Assembly: GCA_018056425.1 (NCBI GenBank) | Contig: JAGPFR010000006.1 | Coordinates: 24,643-88,642, forward strand | Source: Lachnospiraceae bacterium | GTDB lineage: Bacteria > Bacillota > Clostridia > Lachnospirales > Lachnospiraceae | DNA length: 64,000 bases | Reading direction: 5' to 3' | Part shown: positions 37,328 through 46,523 of the stretch, piece after piece | Layout: the number at the start of each line of letters is the position of its first letter | How positions within the stretch are numbered: the first letter of the stretch is position 1 | Made by a program: the position numbers and the translations under genes | Notes under the pieces: model-generated | What the model saw: the letters and a program-made list of their open reading frames with translations, nothing else | Database searches by the model: none | What the model was told of the DNA's origin: nothing

Positions 37328-38194
37328 ATGGGTTCAAAAATAGCAGTTGTTACCGATACCAACAGTTCAATGTCTGTTGAGGAAGGAAAAGAACTCGGCA
37401 TTACAGTTATTCCCATGCCGTTTTACATCGGCGGTAAAGAGTTTTTGGACGGGGTAACACTGACACAGGAAGAGTTTTATGAAAGATTGAAGGGCGGTGA
37501 GGAGATACATACCAGCCAGCCTTCACCCGAGGAGGTCATGAAGACCTGGGACAAACTTCTTGAAGAGTACGATGAGATAGTTCATATCCCTATGTCAAGC
37601 GGACTTTCGGGTTCATGCGGATCGGCATACCTTCTTGCTCAGCATTACGATGATAAAGTACAGGTTGTCGACAATCAGAGAATTTCTGTGACTCTCAGAC
37701 AGTCCTGCCTTGATGCACTAGAACTGATAGGCAGAGGAATGAATGCAAGACAGGTAAAGGATGAACTTGAGAGAGTAAAGTTTGAGAGCAGTATTTACAT
37801 TATGATCGATACGCTCGAGTATCTTAAAAAGGGCGGAAGGCTTACCCCTGCTGCAGCTGCCATCGGTACCCTGCTCAGGATCAAACCGGTTCTCCAGATT
37901 CAGGGAGAAAAGCTTGATTCATACGGAAAGACCAGAACTTTCCAGGGCGGAAAAGAGATCATCATGAAAGCCGTTAAGAATGATATGGAGAACAGATTCG
38001 GCTGTACCGATAAGTGCCATAATGTTCATCTGGAAATGGCCTATACCGATGACATCGCCGCTGCCGAGCAGTTTGAGAAGGAGCTGAACGAAATGTTCCC
38101 GGGATATGAGGTTGTTAAGAGACCTCTGTCATTATCCATTGCATGTCATATAGGACCCGGAGCGATAGCTGCTGCCTTATCAAAAAAAATCTGA
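37328..38194 (+). CDS. DegV family fatty-acid-binding protein (FakB-like)
   Basis: The 288-residue protein has the DegV fold: IAVVTDTNSSM at the N-terminus, the lipid-site block HTSQPSPEE, MSSGLSGSCGSAY, the hydrophobic lid, and ARHIGPGA-type end (ACHIGPGAIAAAL). FakB proteins carry the fatty acid that FakA phosphorylates, and fakA is two genes upstream. The start at 37328 follows GAGGGAGAG; an upstream GTG at 37304 is less likely. It ends the recG unit, with a palindromic terminator about 80 bp later. Confidence 0.92.
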   Translation: MGSKIAVVTDTNSSMSVEEGKELGITVIPMPFYIGGKEFLDGVTLTQEEFYERLKGGEEIHTSQPSPEEVMKTWDKLLEEYDEIVHIPMSSGLSGSCGSAYLLAQHYDDKVQVVDNQRISVTLRQSCLDALELIGRGMNARQVKDELERVKFESSIYIMIDTLEYLKKGGRLTPAAAAIGTLLRIKPVLQIQGEKLDSYGKTRTFQGGKEIIMKAVKNDMENRFGCTDKCHNVHLEMAYTDDIAAAEQFEKELNEMFPGYEVVKRPLSLSIACHIGPGAIAAALSKKI

Positions 38195-38275
38195 GTGAAA
38201 ATTACGTAAAATCTTTAAATATTTCGTACAAAACGTATGTTATTGAATCAAAAAATTCATATTTCATACGGTATT

Positions 38276-38302
38276 AAATCCACTACATGTAGTGGATTTT
38301 TT
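38276..38302 (+). terminator. perfect palindromic terminator
   Basis: AAATCCACTACA followed by its exact reverse complement TGTAGTGGATTT, then more T. No separate loop is needed beyond the central bases. It ends the recG-degV unit right before the next promoter. Confidence 0.85.
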
Positions 38303-38303
38303 G

Positions 38304-38332
38304 TTGTCACTTTTCAAAATCTATGATAGAAT
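38304..38332 (+). promoter_or_regulatory. promoter of the topoisomerase pair
   Basis: TTGTCA (38304-38309), 17-bp spacer, TAGAAT (38327-38332) with TGA before it as an extended -10. It starts within the T run of the preceding terminator. The untranslated leader is about 75 nt, and I see no clear structure in it. Confidence 0.7.
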
Positions 38333-38413
38333 TTAGAAGTTGCAAACGATTGTTCGGGGGTTTCACGTAAAACACAGTTTTTATCTGCAAGTCTGATTTC
38401 ACAAGGAGTTTTT

Positions 38414-40339
38414 ATGGCACCTAAAAAAGATAATTATGATGAGCGAAGTATTACGGTACTCGAAGGTCTTGAAGCCGTAAGAGTACGTCCCGGTATGTAC
38501 ATCGGCTCGGTGTCTACCAAGGGTCTGAACCATCTTATATATGAAATAGTCGACAATTCCGTGGATGAGCATCTCGCGGGATTTTGCGATACCATCAAAG
38601 TCACTCTGGAAAAAGACGGATCATGTACCGTTTCGGATAACGGAAGAGGTATTCCCGTAGGCCGTCACGAAAAGGGTATTTCCGCAGAGCGTCTTGTTCT
38701 TACTACGCTTCATGCCGGCGGCAAGTTTGATAATAATGCATACAAGACAAGCGGCGGACTTCACGGTGTAGGTTCTTCCGTAGTAAATGCACTTTCTTCC
38801 AGATTTGATATCACAATTAAAAGAGACGGTAATATATACAAGGACAGTTATGAGAAAGGTGAACCCATTGTTGAACTTGTGGACGGACTCCTTCCTTCAC
38901 AGGGTAAGACCAGGGATCACGGAACCACCATCAATTTCCTTCCCGACGATACCATCTTTGACAGAACAAGATTTAAAGAAGACGAGGTTAAGAGCAGGCT
39001 TCACGAGACTGCATATCTTAATCCCGGACTTACCATTGAATACAAAGATCTCCGAGGTGATGAGCCCGAGACCGTAAGCTTTCATGAACCCGAAGGAATC
39101 GTCGGCTTCCTTAAGGATCTCAATAAACTCAAAGATCCCGTAACAGAGATCATTTCCATTTCAGGTGAATCCGACGGAATTCAGGTTGAAATAGCATTCC
39201 AGTATGTTAATGAGTTTCACGAAAACGTACTCGGTTTTTGCAATAACATTTATAACTCCGAGGGCGGAACGCATCTTACCGGTTTCAAGACTCAGTTCAC
39301 TACCGTCATCAATTCCTATGCAAGACAGCTAGGTAATCTTAAGGATAAGGATGCGAACTATTCCGGTACCGAAGTAAGAAACGGTATGACCGCAGTTGTT
39401 TCTATTAAGCATCCCGCACCCACTTTCGAAGGTCAGACCAAGACCAAGCTCGATAACCAGGATGCATCCAAAGCTGTTGCGAAGGTTACCGGTGACGAGG
39501 TTGTCAGATATTTTGACAGACATCTCGATGTTCTTAAAGCCGTTATTGAAAGCGCAGATAAAGCTGCAAAGATCAGAAAAGCGGAAGAGAAGGCCAAGAC
39601 CAATCTTCTTACCAAGCAGAAGTTTTCTTTTGATTCAAACGGAAAGCTTGCAAACTGCGTTTCAAAAGAAGCCGATAAGTGTGAGATCTTTATCGTAGAG
39701 GGAGATTCCGCAGGAGGTTCAGCCAAGACGGCGCGTGACCGTATGTTCCAGGCAATCCTTCCTATAAGAGGTAAGATCCTTAACGTAGAGAAGGCTTCCA
39801 TCAATAAGATACTTGAAAATGCCGAGATCAAAACAATGATCAATGCTTTCGGCTGCGGTTTTTCCGAAGGATACGGCAATGACTTTGATATCAGCAAGCT
39901 CCGCTATGACAAGATCATAATCATGGCTGATGCGGACGTCGACGGTGCACACATCTCGACACTGCTCCTTACTCTTTTCTACAGGTTTATGCCGGAGCTT
40001 ATTTTCGAGGGTCATATCTATATCGCCATGCCCCCTCTCTATAAGGCAATGCCTTCCAAGGGAGAGGAAGAATACCTTTATGATGACAAAGCTCTCGAGA
40101 AGTACAGAGCAAAGCATAAAGGTCCATTCACGCTTCAGAGATACAAAGGTCTCGGTGAGATGGATCCTGATCAGCTCTGGGAAACCACTCTCGATCCCAA
40201 GACCAGAAGACTTAAGCTTGTAGAGATCGAAGATGCGAGAATGGCATCCGAGACTACTGAACTACTTATGGGAACCGATGTACCTCCCAGAAAGACATTC
40301 ATCTACGAGCATGCAACCGCAGCTAATCTTGATATCTGA
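38414..40339 (+). CDS. parE: type II DNA topoisomerase, B subunit (ParE/GyrB)
   Basis: The 641-residue GHKL-ATPase subunit has EGLEAVRVRPGMYIG, the ATP-site block EIVDNSVDEHLAG, DNGRGIPVG, GGLHGVGSSVVNAL, then the Toprim domain with EGDSAGGSAK, DADVDGAHI and RYKGLGEMDPDQLWETT. It works with the A subunit coded 30 bp downstream. Sequence alone does not cleanly split GyrB from ParE; I lean to ParE because the A subunit lacks a GyrA box and because recF/dnaN are not nearby. AAGGAG marks the start. Confidence 0.9.
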   Translation: MAPKKDNYDERSITVLEGLEAVRVRPGMYIGSVSTKGLNHLIYEIVDNSVDEHLAGFCDTIKVTLEKDGSCTVSDNGRGIPVGRHEKGISAERLVLTTLHAGGKFDNNAYKTSGGLHGVGSSVVNALSSRFDITIKRDGNIYKDSYEKGEPIVELVDGLLPSQGKTRDHGTTINFLPDDTIFDRTRFKEDEVKSRLHETAYLNPGLTIEYKDLRGDEPETVSFHEPEGIVGFLKDLNKLKDPVTEIISISGESDGIQVEIAFQYVNEFHENVLGFCNNIYNSEGGTHLTGFKTQFTTVINSYARQLGNLKDKDANYSGTEVRNGMTAVVSIKHPAPTFEGQTKTKLDNQDASKAVAKVTGDEVVRYFDRHLDVLKAVIESADKAAKIRKAEEKAKTNLLTKQKFSFDSNGKLANCVSKEADKCEIFIVEGDSAGGSAKTARDRMFQAILPIRGKILNVEKASINKILENAEIKTMINAFGCGFSEGYGNDFDISKLRYDKIIIMADADVDGAHISTLLLTLFYRFMPELIFEGHIYIAMPPLYKAMPSKGEEEYLYDDKALEKYRAKHKGPFTLQRYKGLGEMDPDQLWETTLDPKTRRLKLVEIEDARMASETTELLMGTDVPPRKTFIYEHATAANLDI

Positions 40340-40368
40340 TCGATTGAAATAAACTTACAGGTACTGTC

Positions 40369-42609
40369 ATGGAAGAAAAGATAATCAAAACAGAATACTC
40401 CGAAGAGATGCAAAGGTCCTATGTGGACTATGCGATGAGTGTTATCGTATCCAGAGCTCTTCCCGATGTAAGAGACGGACTCAAGCCGGTTCAGAGACGT
40501 ACTCTTTATGATATGAGGGAGCTCGGTATCACATACGATAAGCCTTACAGAAAGAGTGCGAGGATCGTCGGAGATACGATGGGTAAATATCACCCCCACG
40601 GTGATTCTTCGATATATGAAGCTCTTGTCGTAATGAGCCAGGATTTCAAGAAGGGACTTCCCCTTGTAGACGGACACGGCAATTTCGGAACGATCGAAGG
40701 CGACGGCGCCGCTGCGATGAGATATACGGAGGCCCGCCTTAAGAAGATCACCCAGATGGCGTTTCTGGATGAGCTTGCCAATGACACGGTTAATTTCGTT
40801 CCCAATTTCGATGAGACCGAAAAAGAACCTGAGGTTCTTCCCTGCCGTATTCCCAATCTTCTGATCAACGGATCCGAAGGCATTGCCGTCGGTATGGCAA
40901 CCAATATTCCTCCTCACAATTTCGGGGAGACTATTGATGCTCTTAAGGCATTTATAATGAACGAAGAGATCTCTACCAGAGAGCTCATGAGATATATCAA
41001 AGGTCCCGATTTTCCTACCGGCGGTATCATCATCAATAAAGATGAACTCAAGAATATCTATGAGACCGGTCAGGGTAAAGTAAGGATCCGCGGTGTTGCT
41101 TCTGTTGAGAAGCTCAAGAACGGACATCAGAATGTTGTTATATCCGAGATCCCTTACACCATGGTCGGAGCGGGAATCGGCAAGTTCCTTCAGGAAGTCG
41201 CTAACCTTTCCGAATCCAAGAAGACTCAGGATATCGTTGATATTTCCAACCAGTCTTCCAAAGAGGGAATACGTATCGTCATCGAGCTTAAGAAAGATGC
41301 CGATGCGGAGAACTTCATCAATCTCCTTTACAAGAAGACACATCTTGAAGATACATTCGGCGTAAACATGCTTGCGATCAAAGACGGAAGACCGGAGACC
41401 ATGTCTCTCAGATCCGTTCTTAAAGCGATCGCCGATTTCCAGTACGAGATCAATACCAGAAAATATAACAACCTCCTTTCCAAGGAGATGGATAAGAAGG
41501 AGATTCAGGAAGGCCTTATCAAAGCCTGCAACCTGATCGACCTTATAATTGAGATCATCAGAGGATCCCGAGACCGCAAGATGGCCGAGGATTGTCTTGT
41601 CCGCGGTATCACTGACGGTATCAAGTTCAAGACCAAGGAATCATCCATAATGGCTTCACAGCTTCTTTTTACGGAGCGCCAGGCCAAGGCAATCCTTGAT
41701 ATGAGACTGTATCGCCTGATCGGACTTGAGATCGATGCGCTTAACAAAGATCACGAGAACACTCTTGCAAATATCTATCGCTACGAAGATATCCTCGACA
41801 GAAAAGAGTCCATGACCCAGGTCATCATCACGGATCTTGAAGCTCTGAAGAAAGAATTCACGAGCAAGCGCAAGACTGCGATTGAAAATGCCGAAGAAGC
41901 TGTTTATAAGGAAAAAGAATTCGAGGAGATGGACGTATATTTCCTCATGGACAGATTTGGATACTGCAAGATGATCGATACCGTTACTTTCGAGCGAAAT
42001 AAGGAAGCAATCGCAGAAGAGATCAAATTCTGCCTGCCCGTTCGTAACAACGGAAGAATTGCCGTATTTACCGAAAACGGTCAGATGCATACCATCAAGA
42101 TGCTTGACCTTCCCATGTCCAAATTCAGAGACAAGGGCGTACCTGTCGACAACATAACCAATTTCGATTCATCGGATGATATGATCATCTACGCAGAGGA
42201 TCTTTCCACCGTTCTTCTCGGAAAATACCTCTTCGTAACCGCCGCATCAATGTGTAAACTTACTGGCGGTCCCGAATTTGATGTAAGCTCCAGACGTACC
42301 GTCACCGCAACTAAACTGGGCGAGGGCGACAAGATCGTTGCCATCCGCAAAGTGAGAACCGAAGAGAACGTAATCCTTCAGTCAGCAGACGGCTATTTCA
42401 TCCGCTTCAACATCTCCGAGATCCCCGAGATGAAGAAGACCGCAGCCGGTGTAAAGGGCATGAAACTCGGCGATACCGACAAAGTGGAAAACGCCTATAT
42501 TACAGATATAGTTTCAGAAAATATGATAGAATACGGTACAAGAACCATATCCCTTAACTCCATCAAGCTCCTGGGCCGTGGAGCCAAAGGGACCAAGATC
42601 AAAGCATAG
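40369..42609 (+). CDS. parC: type II DNA topoisomerase, A subunit (ParC-like, no GyrA box)
   Basis: The 746-residue subunit cuts and rejoins DNA. It has SRALPDVRDGLKPVQRR, GKYHPHGDSSIYEALV, and the active tyrosine in AAAMRYTEARL. The C-terminal part holds beta-pinwheel repeats, but I find no QRRGGKG-type GyrA box, which gyrase needs to wrap DNA and add negative supercoils. HPHGDSSIYEA and HGNFG also lean to ParC. So topoisomerase IV is more likely than gyrase. It pairs with the gene before it. A long hairpin follows. Confidence 0.88.
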   Translation: MEEKIIKTEYSEEMQRSYVDYAMSVIVSRALPDVRDGLKPVQRRTLYDMRELGITYDKPYRKSARIVGDTMGKYHPHGDSSIYEALVVMSQDFKKGLPLVDGHGNFGTIEGDGAAAMRYTEARLKKITQMAFLDELANDTVNFVPNFDETEKEPEVLPCRIPNLLINGSEGIAVGMATNIPPHNFGETIDALKAFIMNEEISTRELMRYIKGPDFPTGGIIINKDELKNIYETGQGKVRIRGVASVEKLKNGHQNVVISEIPYTMVGAGIGKFLQEVANLSESKKTQDIVDISNQSSKEGIRIVIELKKDADAENFINLLYKKTHLEDTFGVNMLAIKDGRPETMSLRSVLKAIADFQYEINTRKYNNLLSKEMDKKEIQEGLIKACNLIDLIIEIIRGSRDRKMAEDCLVRGITDGIKFKTKESSIMASQLLFTERQAKAILDMRLYRLIGLEIDALNKDHENTLANIYRYEDILDRKESMTQVIITDLEALKKEFTSKRKTAIENAEEAVYKEKEFEEMDVYFLMDRFGYCKMIDTVTFERNKEAIAEEIKFCLPVRNNGRIAVFTENGQMHTIKMLDLPMSKFRDKGVPVDNITNFDSSDDMIIYAEDLSTVLLGKYLFVTAASMCKLTGGPEFDVSSRRTVTATKLGEGDKIVAIRKVRTEENVILQSADGYFIRFNISEIPEMKKTAAGVKGMKLGDTDKVENAYITDIVSENMIEYGTRTISLNSIKLLGRGAKGTKIKA

Positions 42610-42650
42610 TCACGGATGCATCAAGCGTGTAATAATTTTTCTGCTCATGC

Positions 42651-42766
42651 ACCGTCTTCACTAAGCTCGCATTCGTTGTTCAGGGCTGATTGCTTCTGCG
42701 GAACTCGCTTCGCTCAAACAGTCCTCGAAGCAATCATGAACAACTCTGCTTGCTAAGTGAGACGGT
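42651..42766. repeat. long imperfect inverted repeat (about 116 bp), possible MITE or structured RNA
   Basis: ACCGTCTTCACT at 42651 matches, in reverse complement, AGTGAGACGGT ending at 42766. Inward, GTTGTTCA pairs with TGAACAAC and TGATTGCTTC with GAAGCAATCA, leaving a loop with CTCGCTTCGCTC. Mismatches interrupt the stem at several places. No ORF with a ribosome site lies in it. The gap of 218 bp between the topoisomerase and rsmD holds only this. Confidence 0.7.
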
Positions 42767-42827
42767 AAAATCGCAAAAAAATCATTACACACTCAATACA
42801 TCCTGTTATATTTTGAAAGGACGCATA

Positions 42828-43391
42828 ATGAGAGTTATAGCAGGTGAATGCAGATCCATGCCGTTAAAAACACCGGCCGGAGAAGACATTACAAGACCTA
42901 CGCAGGATATCATAAAAGAGACGCTGTTCAACATCATCCAGGGCGATGTCCCGGGATCGGTTTGGATCGATCTCTTTGCCGGAAGCGGCCAGATCGGAAT
43001 TGAAGCACTCAGCAGAGGTGCAAGTAAAGTATATTTTATTGATAACGGTAAAGAGCCCATTAAGTGCATTACGGAGAATGTAGCATTTACCAAGATGACC
43101 GAGAAGTCCGTAATACTTAAGCAGGATGCCGTAGCAGGACTTCAGTCCGTGTATGAGAAACATATAGATATCATCCATATGGATGCGCCATATATGAAGG
43201 ATTACGAGAAGAATGTGCTTAAACAGCTGTCCTTCATGAAGTATGTCGACCGCGATACTCTTATCATAATTGAGGCTGACAAAAAAAGCGATTTCAGCTA
43301 TACTGAAAGCGTCGGATTTGAAATAGTCAGAAGAAAAGAATACAAAGGCAATATGCATTTGTTTCTTCGCAAGATCGAAAAGGGAGAGTAA
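42828..43391 (+). CDS. rsmD: 16S rRNA (guanine966-N2)-methyltransferase RsmD
   Basis: The 187-residue methyltransferase modifies G966 of 16S rRNA. It starts MRVIAGECRS, then TRPTQDIIKETLFNI, the SAM-binding DLFAGSGQIGIEALSRGA, and the acceptor-site motif as MDAPYMKDYE. The family usually has DPPY here; Ala for the first Pro is a mild oddity. GAAAGGA lies upstream of the ATG at 42828. Its stop abuts the coaD start, the common rsmD-coaD pair. Confidence 0.93.
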   Translation: MRVIAGECRSMPLKTPAGEDITRPTQDIIKETLFNIIQGDVPGSVWIDLFAGSGQIGIEALSRGASKVYFIDNGKEPIKCITENVAFTKMTEKSVILKQDAVAGLQSVYEKHIDIIHMDAPYMKDYEKNVLKQLSFMKYVDRDTLIIIEADKKSDFSYTESVGFEIVRRKEYKGNMHLFLRKIEKGE

Positions 43392-43883
43392 ATGAACAGA
43401 GCATTATATCCCGGAAACTTTGATCCCATGACTATGGGACACCTCGATATCATCAGAAGAGCTTCACTTATGTTCGATGAACTCATTGTCGCAGTGCTTG
43501 ATAACACCCAAAAGACTCCGTTGTTTTCAATGGATGAACGTGTTAAAATATTGTGCGAAGCGACTAAAGATATGCCTAATGTCAGAGTCGATTCTTTCAG
43601 GGGTCTGACAGTTGATTATTGTATCAATAATAACCTTCATACAATGGTCAGAGGCCTCCGCGCGGTCACCGATTTTGAGTATGAACTTCAGATCGCACAG
43701 ACCAACAGAAAGATATCGGATAATAAGGTTGATACCGTCTTCCTTACCACCGATCTTCAGTATTCTTATTTAAGCTCTTCAACCGTCAAGGAGATTGCAA
43801 TGTACGGCGGGGATGTAAGTCATTCCGTTCCTCCTTATGTTGAAAGTGCACTTAAGGAAAAATTCAAAGTTATCAAAAGGTGA
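43392..43883 (+). CDS. coaD: phosphopantetheine adenylyltransferase
   Basis: The 163-residue enzyme makes dephospho-CoA from 4'-phosphopantetheine and ATP. It has the nucleotidyltransferase motif YPGNFDPMTMGHLDII, RGLRAVTDFEYE and the C-terminal YLSSSTVKEIA. It starts at the base after the rsmD stop and is followed closely by a coiled-coil gene. Confidence 0.97.
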   Translation: MNRALYPGNFDPMTMGHLDIIRRASLMFDELIVAVLDNTQKTPLFSMDERVKILCEATKDMPNVRVDSFRGLTVDYCINNNLHTMVRGLRAVTDFEYELQIAQTNRKISDNKVDTVFLTTDLQYSYLSSSTVKEIAMYGGDVSHSVPPYVESALKEKFKVIKR

Positions 43884-43894
43884 GGAACCGGATA

Positions 43895-44518
43895 ATGGAA
43901 AGAAAAATGGAAAGCCAGATCTTCGGAGTGATCGATGAACTTGAGCAGTACATTTCCGAATGTAAGCCCAAGCTTCTCTCCAGCACCGAGATCTATGTTG
44001 AAAAAGAAGTAATCCAGGGCTTTATAGATGATCTCAGAAGGAAAGCACCCGAAGAGATCGCAAGATATCAGAAGATCATCAGCAATCAGGACAGCATTCT
44101 CGACAATGCCAGAAAGATGGCTGACGGACTTATCGAGAAGGCAACCGCTCAGACCGATGAGATGCTTTCTCAGAACGAGATCCTTAAGAAAGCCTACGAA
44201 CAGGCTGATGCCGTAACCCAGCAGACAATGGCTGAGGCACAGAATATTCTCGACAATGCTACCAATGAGGCAAATGCATGCAGAGAAGCTGCCATGGGTT
44301 ATATGGAAGATGTCATGAACTATGTTGAAGGACTTCTTTCTGCATCATCAAAGACCGTAACAACTCAGTATGACGATCTTCTCAATGCTCTTAACTCCAA
44401 ACTTCAGGCAGTGAAGAATGATCACGATTCACTCAGAGCTTCCAGAAACGGAAGCCCCGAACCTGAAAGTTCAGGTCCCAATGTCAGTACGGTTTATCCC
44501 GATACCGATAATGAATGA
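43895..44518 (+). CDS. coiled-coil protein after coaD (V-ATPase-H / DivIVA-like)
   Basis: The 207-residue, soluble protein is almost all helix: a short front part (FGVIDELEQYISECKPK), then long Ala/Glu/Gln-rich coiled coils from about residue 45 to 165, and a flexible Ser/Pro-rich end. I do not recognise a specific family; it recalls ATPase subunit H, or DivIVA-type scaffold proteins, often found after coaD in related bacteria. GGTGAGG (43879-43885), which includes the coaD stop region, serves the ATG at 43895. A terminator follows. Function unknown. Confidence 0.75.
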   Translation: MERKMESQIFGVIDELEQYISECKPKLLSSTEIYVEKEVIQGFIDDLRRKAPEEIARYQKIISNQDSILDNARKMADGLIEKATAQTDEMLSQNEILKKAYEQADAVTQQTMAEAQNILDNATNEANACREAAMGYMEDVMNYVEGLLSASSKTVTTQYDDLLNALNSKLQAVKNDHDSLRASRNGSPEPESSGPNVSTVYPDTDNE

Positions 44519-44528
44519 AAGCAATGAT

Positions 44529-44556
44529 AAACCGGCTTGTTTAAAGCCGGTTTTCT
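44529..44556 (+). terminator. intrinsic terminator
   Basis: AAACCGGCTT, GTTT loop, AAAGCCGGTTTTC. It ends the rsmD-coaD unit. Confidence 0.9.
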
Positions 44557-44588
44557 TATATAACAAATAATTCAGGGGGAAAGCAGGA

Positions 44589-45719
44589 TTGTACTGCAGA
44601 TTTAAAAAATTCATATGTCTGTTGCTTTCGGCAGTTCTCTTTTTGCTTGCTCCGAATATGAGGGCTTTAGCAGCCGAAAGAGTATTTCCTTCAGATGATG
44701 ATCTGGTAATAGTCATCGATCCCGGACACGGGGGAAATGATACCGGCACACAGGGCGGCAGGATACAGGAGAGGTTTATGAACCTCATGACAGCCCAGGC
44801 TCTTGTCGAAAGACTGAATATGTACGAAGGCGTTACCGTATATATGACCAGATTCGATAACGATACCACAATGAGTCTGACTGACAGAGCCAAATTTGCA
44901 CAGAACGTTGAAGCGGATTTTGTCTTCAGTATTCACTACAATGCCTGCTATGCTCATGACAGATTCGGAATCGAAGTATATACATCAAGAGTCGCTCCGT
45001 ATAATGCTTATGGCTATCAGTTCGGAGATCTCTTGATGCATAAATTTGAAAATGAATTCGGTATTTTTCCCAGAGGGGTCAAAACCAGAAAGGGACTCAG
45101 GACCGAAGGGGATTATTACACGATCATTTCAGCAAATGTTTACCGCGAGATACCTGCAGTTATCATCGAGCATTGTTTTGCCGACGGAACCGTTGATGCT
45201 CAGTTTACCATGACAGGTGATCAACTCAGGAATTACGGAAGAGCGGATGCCGATGCAATTGCGGAATTTTTCGGACTAAAGAGCTCAATACTTGGTCTTG
45301 ATTATTCCGGATATTCCGAAAATCTTATCGAAGCTGATGTAAACAGCTTTAATGATGCAACATATGAAGACAGGAGTGCGCCTGATTCGGTAAATGTCAG
45401 TGTTACCAATGTGGATCCTTCCACCAATACTGTCAGCATTATAGTTGAAGCTTCCGAATCTGACGGAATGATGATGTTCTATGCGGTTTCTACAGACGGC
45501 GGATGGACCTGGGAAGAATCAAAGCCCTGGCCGGGAGCAAATACATATAACGGAACATTCGATTCATCTTTTGAACTTGATCTGACTTTTGAAGACGGAT
45601 ACAGACCCGATATCGTCATTAAAGGCTTTAACAGATATGATGCATATACCAAGTCCAATCAGATCACTTTCATAGACAGAATGGGAACTGTAGATATGCC
45701 TTTGTACAGAGAGTTTTAA
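44589..45719 (+). CDS. secreted N-acetylmuramoyl-L-alanine amidase (Amidase_3)
   Basis: The 376-residue protein has a signal peptide (to about residue 29, ending ALAA), then an Amidase_3 domain: zinc ligands His47 in DPGHGGND, Glu in IQERF near 62, His in SIHYNA near 117, and the catalytic Glu in IIEHCF near 195. A beta-rich C-terminal domain (about 250-370, with STDGGWTW and IKGFNRYDAY) may bind the wall. It would cut the bond between muramic acid and the peptide. The start is TTG at 44589, behind AGGGGGA (44574-44580); no ATG fits so well. Confidence 0.9.
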   Translation: MYCRFKKFICLLLSAVLFLLAPNMRALAAERVFPSDDDLVIVIDPGHGGNDTGTQGGRIQERFMNLMTAQALVERLNMYEGVTVYMTRFDNDTTMSLTDRAKFAQNVEADFVFSIHYNACYAHDRFGIEVYTSRVAPYNAYGYQFGDLLMHKFENEFGIFPRGVKTRKGLRTEGDYYTIISANVYREIPAVIIEHCFADGTVDAQFTMTGDQLRNYGRADADAIAEFFGLKSSILGLDYSGYSENLIEADVNSFNDATYEDRSAPDSVNVSVTNVDPSTNTVSIIVEASESDGMMMFYAVSTDGGWTWEESKPWPGANTYNGTFDSSFELDLTFEDGYRPDIVIKGFNRYDAYTKSNQITFIDRMGTVDMPLYREF

Positions 45720-45739
45720 AACCTGCGGAGGGAAAGATA

Positions 45740-46510
45740 TTGAAATATATAGCAATAGTAACCGGCGCTTCATCCGGAATAGGACGTGAATTTGCTTTTG
45801 CCATCGATCAAAGCATGAACGGTATCGATGAGATCTGGATCGTTGCCCGCAGAAAAGACCGTCTGGAAGAACTGTCGGAAAAACTTAAACATCATGCACG
45901 TATTATCTGCGGTGATCTTTCAAACAGAAATACCGTAAACAGGATCTCACAGCTTCTTAATGCCGATAAATACCGGGTCAGATTTCTTGTTAACGCAGCG
46001 GGCTACGGCGTTTTGGGTGATTTTGCAAAAGGAGAACGCAAGGAAGAAAGCGGTATGTGCGATCTTAATGTAAGAGCTCTTACCGAGATCACGCATGTAT
46101 GCATTCCGCATATGGGTAAAAATTCCCGGATCATTAACCTTGCTTCAAGTGCCGCATTTGTTCCCCAGCCCGCATTTGCCGTATATGCAGCTTCCAAATC
46201 CTATGTTCTGAGCTTCTCCAGAGCTCTTAATGCAGAGCTTAAGGATAAACAGATTTATGTTACTGCAGTATGCCCCGGACCTGTTAAGACTGAGTTTTTC
46301 GATGTGGCGGAAAAGTATGGGACACGTACTTTATCACTCAAAAAGTTTGCAATGACAACCCCTTCTGTTGTCGTTAAAGAAGCTCTTAAGGATTCCTATT
46401 CCAGAAAAGAAGTATCCGTTCCGACAGTCATAATGAAGCTTTTCCGTATTATCTGCAAGATTGTTCCCAACAGGATCATTATTGCATTGACCAGTAATTT
46501 ATATAAATGA
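45740..46510 (+). CDS. short-chain dehydrogenase/reductase
   Basis: The 256-residue SDR has the NAD(P) motif TGASSGIG, an Arg in VARRKDRL after the second strand (suggesting NADPH), NAAGYG, the active Ser in ASSAAF, and YAASK as Tyr-x-x-x-Lys. CPGPVKTEF follows. The last 40 residues are hydrophobic and basic, which could anchor it at the membrane. The start is TTG at 45740 after GGAGGG (45727-45732). The substrate cannot be told. It lies between the amidase and a small membrane protein. Confidence 0.88.
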   Translation: MKYIAIVTGASSGIGREFAFAIDQSMNGIDEIWIVARRKDRLEELSEKLKHHARIICGDLSNRNTVNRISQLLNADKYRVRFLVNAAGYGVLGDFAKGERKEESGMCDLNVRALTEITHVCIPHMGKNSRIINLASSAAFVPQPAFAVYAASKSYVLSFSRALNAELKDKQIYVTAVCPGPVKTEFFDVAEKYGTRTLSLKKFAMTTPSVVVKEALKDSYSRKEVSVPTVIMKLFRIICKIVPNRIIIALTSNLYK

Positions 46511-46523
46511 TCGGGGTTTGTCG

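Noticed and set aside
40303-41343. Long antisense ORF (346 codons) opposite the topoisomerase A subunit
   Set aside because: No start with a ribosome site and no recognisable domain; it shadows a certain gene.
42651-42766. Intrinsic terminator of the topoisomerase operon
   Set aside because: The stem is too long and bulged, the loop is large, and no T run follows on the plus strand.
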